This document shows positions 6,815 to 10,360 of a DNA stretch of 10,360 nucleotides, piece by piece. This DNA is from Ekhidna sp. (GTDB lineage Bacteria; Bacteroidota; Bacteroidia; Cytophagales; Cyclobacteriaceae). Every line of letters starts with the position of its first letter. Position 1 is the first letter of the stretch. The notes below the pieces were generated by a model. The model ran no database searches, had not been told where the DNA came from, and saw only the letters and a list, made by a program, of their open reading frames with translations. The position numbers and the translations under genes were made by a program. The stretch spans positions 1 through 10,360 of the forward strand of contig JAPPDO010000226.1 of the NCBI GenBank assembly GCA_028821635.1, read 5' to 3'.

Positions 6815-9353
6815 TCTTTTCAAACTCTTCCTCTCTGTAAGCATTTGAAAACATGAGATCCCCTGATTCATTCAAATAGCATACCACGTGGTATTTTGCT
6901 CGACTCAAGTGTTGGTCAGCCAGAAAGACTGCCTTGCCCTCCGTCCCAATATTTAAAATATCTGTAAACGCCGGATTAAGCAGTTCACCTTTATTGTTAC
7001 TCCTCATCCCAAGTTTGCCCTCTTGCACGTATCTGAATATTTTATGCTCTGAGTTTTCAAAAAGTAACTCATAGCGGCTAAACGGTTCAGTCAATGCCTC
7101 CTCATCAACATTGATAATCTCATATAGGTCGTCTTTTTTCACTAAATAGGAAGTGTCGTTCCATTGTGTTATTTCGTCATAGGAAAAACTCATCACCTCA
7201 CCTTCGTTTGAATCTATCAGCCCGAACTTATTTTCTTTTTTTACACTGTAAAACGACCCAACCTTTGTAATTCGGGCATCATAATCAGGACGGATAAGAA
7301 CCTTGTTGGAGAGATCATAACAACCTATCTTTCTTTTATTGAGCGTAGCGACTAGGCCATCCTTCTCATCAAGGAGATCAAAAATCGGGTTAAGGATGAG
7401 TTCACCGGATGTAGAAATTAAGCCTAGCTTGCCTCTTTTTTCAACTTTCAGCAGTGTATCCGTCAAAAAATTGATCTCATCATAATTCCCGTGAAAAACC
7501 AATGATCCTCTTTTATCGTAGAGGCCGAGTGCTTGTTTGTTGCTGATACTTAAATATTCAGGATTCTCAGAAAAAGATTTAATTGAATGAGTGCCCAGCT
7601 TAATCAATTTGCCACTGGAGAAGAGTAAATTTTTATTATTATCCTGAAATAGCAGCGCAGCATAGGGGTTTATCAATCTGATGGAATCGTATGATCTTGT
7701 TGGACTCAAAGAATCGCTTCTTGGAATAAGAATCCAGTCGTCTTCAGTTTGAAGTGCCAACCAGCCGTCATTAGATTCAAGATAAGAGTAGTTTCTTTTA
7801 GTCAACCCCTCATCAGCACTATCATACAGAAAATATCCTCTGTCGGACTTCAGGAACCAACCGGAGGGGTCGGGAAAGATTTCATAGTCGCCCCATGGAA
7901 TTAAAAATTTAAGATCCTTGTCTAAAAGGCATTCTCGATTTTCTTTAAATCCGATTAGGAGATCATCACGAACGAGTTCAACGTCGTCAAACTCAAATGC
8001 GAACGAAAGTTTGCGCTCTTTAAGTTCTTTTAATATTTTCCCCTCTGTATAAACTGCTATTTGGCCATCTCTCTCAAATACCCAAAAATCACCTAACGGA
8101 TAAATATCTTCATATTCTATGTCAGCAATGGGAAGCCCCGATAATGTATAAAGTCCCCATTTATTGTCTTTTCTTATCTTAATCCATTGATTATCAACTA
8201 CCTCTGCCGATTCGATTGAGAATTCAATAATTTGAAATCCGCTTTTGTGAAACAGGTACCAAGATTTATTTTTTTTAAGCATTCCAACGCTTTTTGAAAT
8301 CTCCTTGTAATCCTGCACCTGATCAAAGAGTGTGAAGCCATCTTTTAAAATGATCTCTCCACCACTGTCGTCTTGAACAAAAATCCAACTATCGCTAATC
8401 ACTTCACATTTTACTCCTTCCTGAATACAGCTAAATCTGTTTTCTATTCTGATAGTACCGGATTCATTTAAAAATCCGATTCCATTTCGATCAACTGTTG
8501 GAATGAGATCTTCCTTCTGAATCATTTTTACATTTTTCAAGGAATCAGATACTAGCAGATCGCTATCCGGATTCATAAAGAAAAGCAAATTTTTAGCCCT
8601 CCCTTTATACTCTTCAGTCTTTGCATTTTTTATGAATGTTTCCAGATCAAGCAGATCATGTGATGCAGTCGATATTTTGAGGATGTATTCTTCAACTTTG
8701 CCCATGTGCCTAGAGAGCGGATACTTCGTTCGGAAAGTGTAGTAATCGTTGAGTGTGCCGTCTCTCTCCAAGTCCGAGTATCTCATAAAGTCAAGAATTG
8801 AATCTGCCCTCATCATAAAGCTTGAAGAAGGATGCGATTCAATAAATTGAATGTAGGCCTCCTTTGTGTTGTATTTTGCCGAGACTTCAAAATCAATACT
8901 ATCCCTTTTGAAAATAAGCACATCTCTATTTGGACTATCCGGATACTTTCCCAGATGATCGTTGATGCTTTTTACAGAGAGATTCTGTAGTGTTCTTTTA
9001 AAAAGATGGCTTCGAACACCTGTCGTAACTGAATCAATCGCTTCAATGGTGATGCCCTCCGCTGCTAACCCTTCCTGCATTTCAGGGCTGGCACTATTCC
9101 AACGTATTTTTGCTTTTGAAATGACTGCTTGAGCTGAATCTGCACTATAGCCATAATAATTTTGAGTAAAAAGAAGTTTAGCATGGAGATATGGAACACC
9201 GGGATTATTCGGGTCTTTTTCATACTCCTTAATGATGAGCTTCTCAGCTTTTTCAAAATCATTTTTATCTAACATTTTTTGAATTCTATCTAACGTTCCC
9301 GAAAGAACCGGATAGAAAGAGAATAATATGAGAAAGGATTTAACAAAAGGCAT
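6798..9353 (-). CDS. Exported protein with TPR-like N-terminus and divergent WG repeats
   Basis: An 851-residue protein of unknown function. It starts with a likely Sec signal peptide (MPFVKSFLILFSFYPVLSG), so it is probably periplasmic or surface-exposed. Residues about 20-265 are predicted helical; FEKAEKLIIKEYEKDPNNP (33-51) reads like a TPR unit, and more weakly similar units follow. From about 290 to the end the chain becomes repeated beta units of the WG type: a G-L/Y strand, a turn with G, then a strand ending in Y/F-D-E/D-I. The clearest are at about 397-417 (NKWGLYTLSG, EYEDI), 607-627 (LGLYDKRG, YDEI), 651-671 (GKLGLISTSG), 698-718 (NKFGLIDSNEG, YDEI) and 778-800 (GKLGMRSNNKG). The tryptophan is often replaced. 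ATG 9353 is chosen over an in-frame TTG six bases upstream. It is convergent with coaE, overlapping by 17 bases, and so separately transcribed. Confidence 0.85.
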   Translation of the reverse strand: MPFVKSFLILFSFYPVLSGTLDRIQKMLDKNDFEKAEKLIIKEYEKDPNNPGVPYLHAKLLFTQNYYGYSADSAQAVISKAKIRWNSASPEMQEGLAAEGITIEAIDSVTTGVRSHLFKRTLQNLSVKSINDHLGKYPDSPNRDVLIFKRDSIDFEVSAKYNTKEAYIQFIESHPSSSFMMRADSILDFMRYSDLERDGTLNDYYTFRTKYPLSRHMGKVEEYILKISTASHDLLDLETFIKNAKTEEYKGRAKNLLFFMNPDSDLLVSDSLKNVKMIQKEDLIPTVDRNGIGFLNESGTIRIENRFSCIQEGVKCEVISDSWIFVQDDSGGEIILKDGFTLFDQVQDYKEISKSVGMLKKNKSWYLFHKSGFQIIEFSIESAEVVDNQWIKIRKDNKWGLYTLSGLPIADIEYEDIYPLGDFWVFERDGQIAVYTEGKILKELKERKLSFAFEFDDVELVRDDLLIGFKENRECLLDKDLKFLIPWGDYEIFPDPSGWFLKSDRGYFLYDSADEGLTKRNYSYLESNDGWLALQTEDDWILIPRSDSLSPTRSYDSIRLINPYAALLFQDNNKNLLFSSGKLIKLGTHSIKSFSENPEYLSISNKQALGLYDKRGSLVFHGNYDEINFLTDTLLKVEKRGKLGLISTSGELILNPIFDLLDEKDGLVATLNKRKIGCYDLSNKVLIRPDYDARITKVGSFYSVKKENKFGLIDSNEGEVMSFSYDEITQWNDTSYLVKKDDLYEIINVDEEALTEPFSRYELLFENSEHKIFRYVQEGKLGMRSNNKGELLNPAFTDILNIGTEGKAVFLADQHLSRAKYHVVCYLNESGDLMFSNAYREEEFEKIICDD

Positions 9354-9599
9354 AAGCAAACAATTATCTCAAAAATCATAAAAGAAACGTTGTTAAAAGC
9401 GAATTTTTTCTATTATAATTAAAAATTTTAGGTCATACGTTGAGGTAAGTTATAAAATAAGGGTTAAATGAGCGTACTGACTCCCCAGTGATGGATTAAA
9501 GTCATTCAATGATGAGGCAGGGAAGGCATTGAATTAGTTGACCTTGAAAAAGTCCTTCTGGTATCTTTTTTTGAAGGTAGCTTTATGAATAATTAACCC

Positions 9600-9624
9600 T
9601 TTGGGAGGTTTGAACCTTCCCAAA
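9600..9624. repeat. Imperfect palindrome, possible terminator for the T9SS-tail gene
   Basis: TTTGGGAGG (9600-9608) pairs with CCTTCCCAAA (9615-9624) around the loop TTTGAA, giving a 9-bp stem with one bulged T. It lies 58-82 bases beyond the stop codon of the T9SS-tail gene in the direction of that gene's transcription. No strong T tract follows on the minus strand (GGTTAATTATT), so termination is possible but not clear. It may instead belong to an intergenic palindromic repeat family of the kind seen in Bacteroidota genomes; only one copy is visible. Confidence 0.4.
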
Positions 9625-9655
9625 AGTTGCCGGATTATTTCATAGTAACCTCGTA

Positions 9656-9668
9656 GGTCTTAAAGACC
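9656..9668. repeat. Short palindrome GGTCTTAAAGACC
   Basis: A perfect 13-base odd palindrome (6-bp arms around a central A), 14 bases past the stop codon of the T9SS-tail gene. The left flank, CCTCGTA, would extend the symmetry only if the right flank read TACGAGG; it reads CTCAGCT instead, so this could be half of a longer decayed palindromic element. As a hairpin it has almost no loop and is more likely a duplex-level repeat or protein site. No second copy lies in the window. Confidence 0.35.
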
Positions 9669-9681
9669 CTCAGCTTTTCTC

Positions 9682-10360
9682 CTACTCCCTCACAAACTTC
9701 AACAAACCCCCATCCGGTAGCTGTACGAGGTACAGACCGCTTTTAAGTGAGGTAATGTCCACCTTCGTGTTGGTGGGGCCTTCCAGCAAGGACTTGCCGC
9801 TTAAACTCAGAATCTTGAACGTCCCTCCAACGGGAGAACGCACTTCCAGATAGTGGCCCGAAGGGTTGGGAAAGATGACAACTTCTGCTGCATCGTCTGC
9901 CCCCAACGGAGCCTTCTCCCTTACCGTGATGTCAAAGGAGTCAGAGACCGAGCCGCCGTTACCGTCGGTGGCGGTGACTTTCACGGTGAGTGTGCCCGCA
10001 TCGGTGGCCTGCGGGGTGCCGGAGAAGGTGCGGGTGCCCGCATTGAAGGTCAGCCACGTGGGCAGGGGTGAGTTGTCGCCCTGTGTTGCGGTGTAAGTCA
10101 GTGCGTCACCGTCGGCATCGCTGAAGGTGCCTGCGGGGAACGTGTAGCTAAACGCTATGCCCACCATGGCTGTCTGATCGGGAATCATGATCCTCACTGT
10201 CGGTGAGGCGTTGAGCGTGCCCTGTGGCGTTGCCGTCACTTCGTCCGATTGGATGCCCTCCACGCTGCCTGCCACTGCACGGATACGGAACGTGTAGGCC
10301 GTGCCGTTGGTCAGGGCGGTGACGGTGTGGCTGACGGTGGTGGCACCGCTGCCGGGGATG
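9682..10360 (-). CDS. Secreted modular protein with FN3, putative-Ig and T9SS C-terminal sorting domain, 5' end outside window
   Basis: Only the last 225 residues are visible; the frame stays open to the window edge, so a GTG at 10273-10275 is an internal valine, not a start. Visible residues 1-45 are the end of a fibronectin type III domain (TALTNGTAYTFRIRAV). Residues about 53-147 form a putative-Ig/cadherin-like domain, with FSDADGDALTY, LPTWLTFNAGTRTFSGTP and VTATDGNGGSVSD. Residues about 159-225 are a T9SS type A sorting domain, with VVIFPNPSG, LSLSGKSLLEG and DITSLKSGLYLVQL. That tail directs export across the outer membrane by the type IX system and is then cleaved, often with attachment to the surface. 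The role is probably adhesin-like or enzymatic, depending on the unseen N-terminus. GC is much higher than in neighbours (40 of 60 bases at 10021-10080) but falls in the sorting-domain end. Confidence 0.92.
   Translation of the reverse strand, partial: IPGSGATTVSHTVTALTNGTAYTFRIRAVAGSVEGIQSDEVTATPQGTLNASPTVRIMIPDQTAMVGIAFSYTFPAGTFSDADGDALTYTATQGDNSPLPTWLTFNAGTRTFSGTPQATDAGTLTVKVTATDGNGGSVSDSFDITVREKAPLGADDAAEVVIFPNPSGHYLEVRSPVGGTFKILSLSGKSLLEGPTNTKVDITSLKSGLYLVQLPDGGLLKFVRE

Larger units (their letters stand above)
9354..9681. other. 328-base intergenic region between the WG-repeat and T9SS-tail genes
   Basis: No gene of convincing length is visible. The left part, 9360-9430, is very AT-rich and should hold the promoter of the WG-repeat gene. 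GATTTTTG on the minus strand (9370-9377) matches the TAnnTTTG -7 box at seven of eight positions, a weak call. The right part holds two imperfect palindromes, listed separately. A minus-strand frame at 9450-9659 is open for 41 and then 27 codons with one intervening TAA, and lacks a good start codon. No tRNA or rRNA is recognisable. Confidence 0.6.

Noticed and set aside
9065..9262. A 65-codon minus-strand frame within the WG-repeat gene in another phase
   Set aside because: It is fully contained in the longer gene on the same strand and lacks any domain or start signal.
9541..9580. Possible hairpin CCTTC/GAAGG followed by CTTTTT on the minus strand
   Set aside because: A 5-bp stem with a 14-base loop is too weak to call a terminator.
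9853..10096. Two plus-strand open frames opposite the T9SS-tail gene
   Set aside because: High GC on this stretch makes long chance frames likely; the minus strand encodes clear FN3, putative-Ig and sorting domains.
10273..10275. GTG as the start of the T9SS-tail protein
   Set aside because: The frame is open to the window edge and the residues before it complete a fibronectin type III domain, so the gene begins beyond the window.
1..10360. CRISPR array, tRNA, rRNA, insertion sequence or defence gene cluster
   Set aside because: No regularly spaced direct repeats, no tRNA-like cloverleaf, no transposase motif with terminal repeats and no recognisable defence protein were seen on either strand.

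Overview
The window looks like chromosomal DNA from a member of the Bacteroidota, most likely Cytophagales-like. The reasons are the TAnnTTTG-type -7 boxes, the absence of clear Shine-Dalgarno sites, a NusB with a very long central insertion, a DUF1573 lipoprotein beside yajC, a ybbR-coaE pair, a WG-repeat protein and a C-terminal type IX secretion (T9SS) sorting domain. The assignment rests on gene content read by eye, not on a database search.

Layout. At 1-1486 on the minus strand lies the start of an ABC exporter half-transporter, cut by the window edge just after the LSGGQ signature. Divergent from it is a plus-strand run of seven genes from 1611 to 6814: a leucine-type amino acid dehydrogenase, nusB, a small YtxH-like membrane protein, a DUF1573 lipoprotein, yajC, a YbbR-domain protein and coaE. 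Spacing is tight and ybbR and coaE overlap by 11 bp. A good -7 box precedes the dehydrogenase gene and another precedes the DUF1573 gene. A strong hairpin with a T tract sits between the DUF1573 gene and yajC, so this is probably two or three transcription units rather than one. Convergent with coaE, and overlapping its 3' end by 17 bp, is a large minus-strand gene (6798-9353) for an exported protein with a helical TPR-like N-terminus and divergent WG-type repeats. After a 328-base gap with two imperfect palindromes comes the 3' end of a GC-rich minus-strand gene (9682-10360) for a modular secreted protein: FN3, then a putative-Ig/cadherin-like domain, then the T9SS tail.

Function. The plus-strand block is mostly housekeeping: branched-chain amino acid metabolism, rRNA transcription antitermination, the Sec translocon accessory subunit, cell-envelope proteins and the last step of CoA synthesis. 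The two minus-strand genes at the right are cell-surface or secreted accessory proteins.

I find no convincing sign of an undescribed system. The observations most worth a second look are the start-site correction for yajC, the palindromic elements and possible coding remnant at 9450-9670, the abrupt rise in GC in the T9SS protein gene, and the WG-repeat protein of unknown function.
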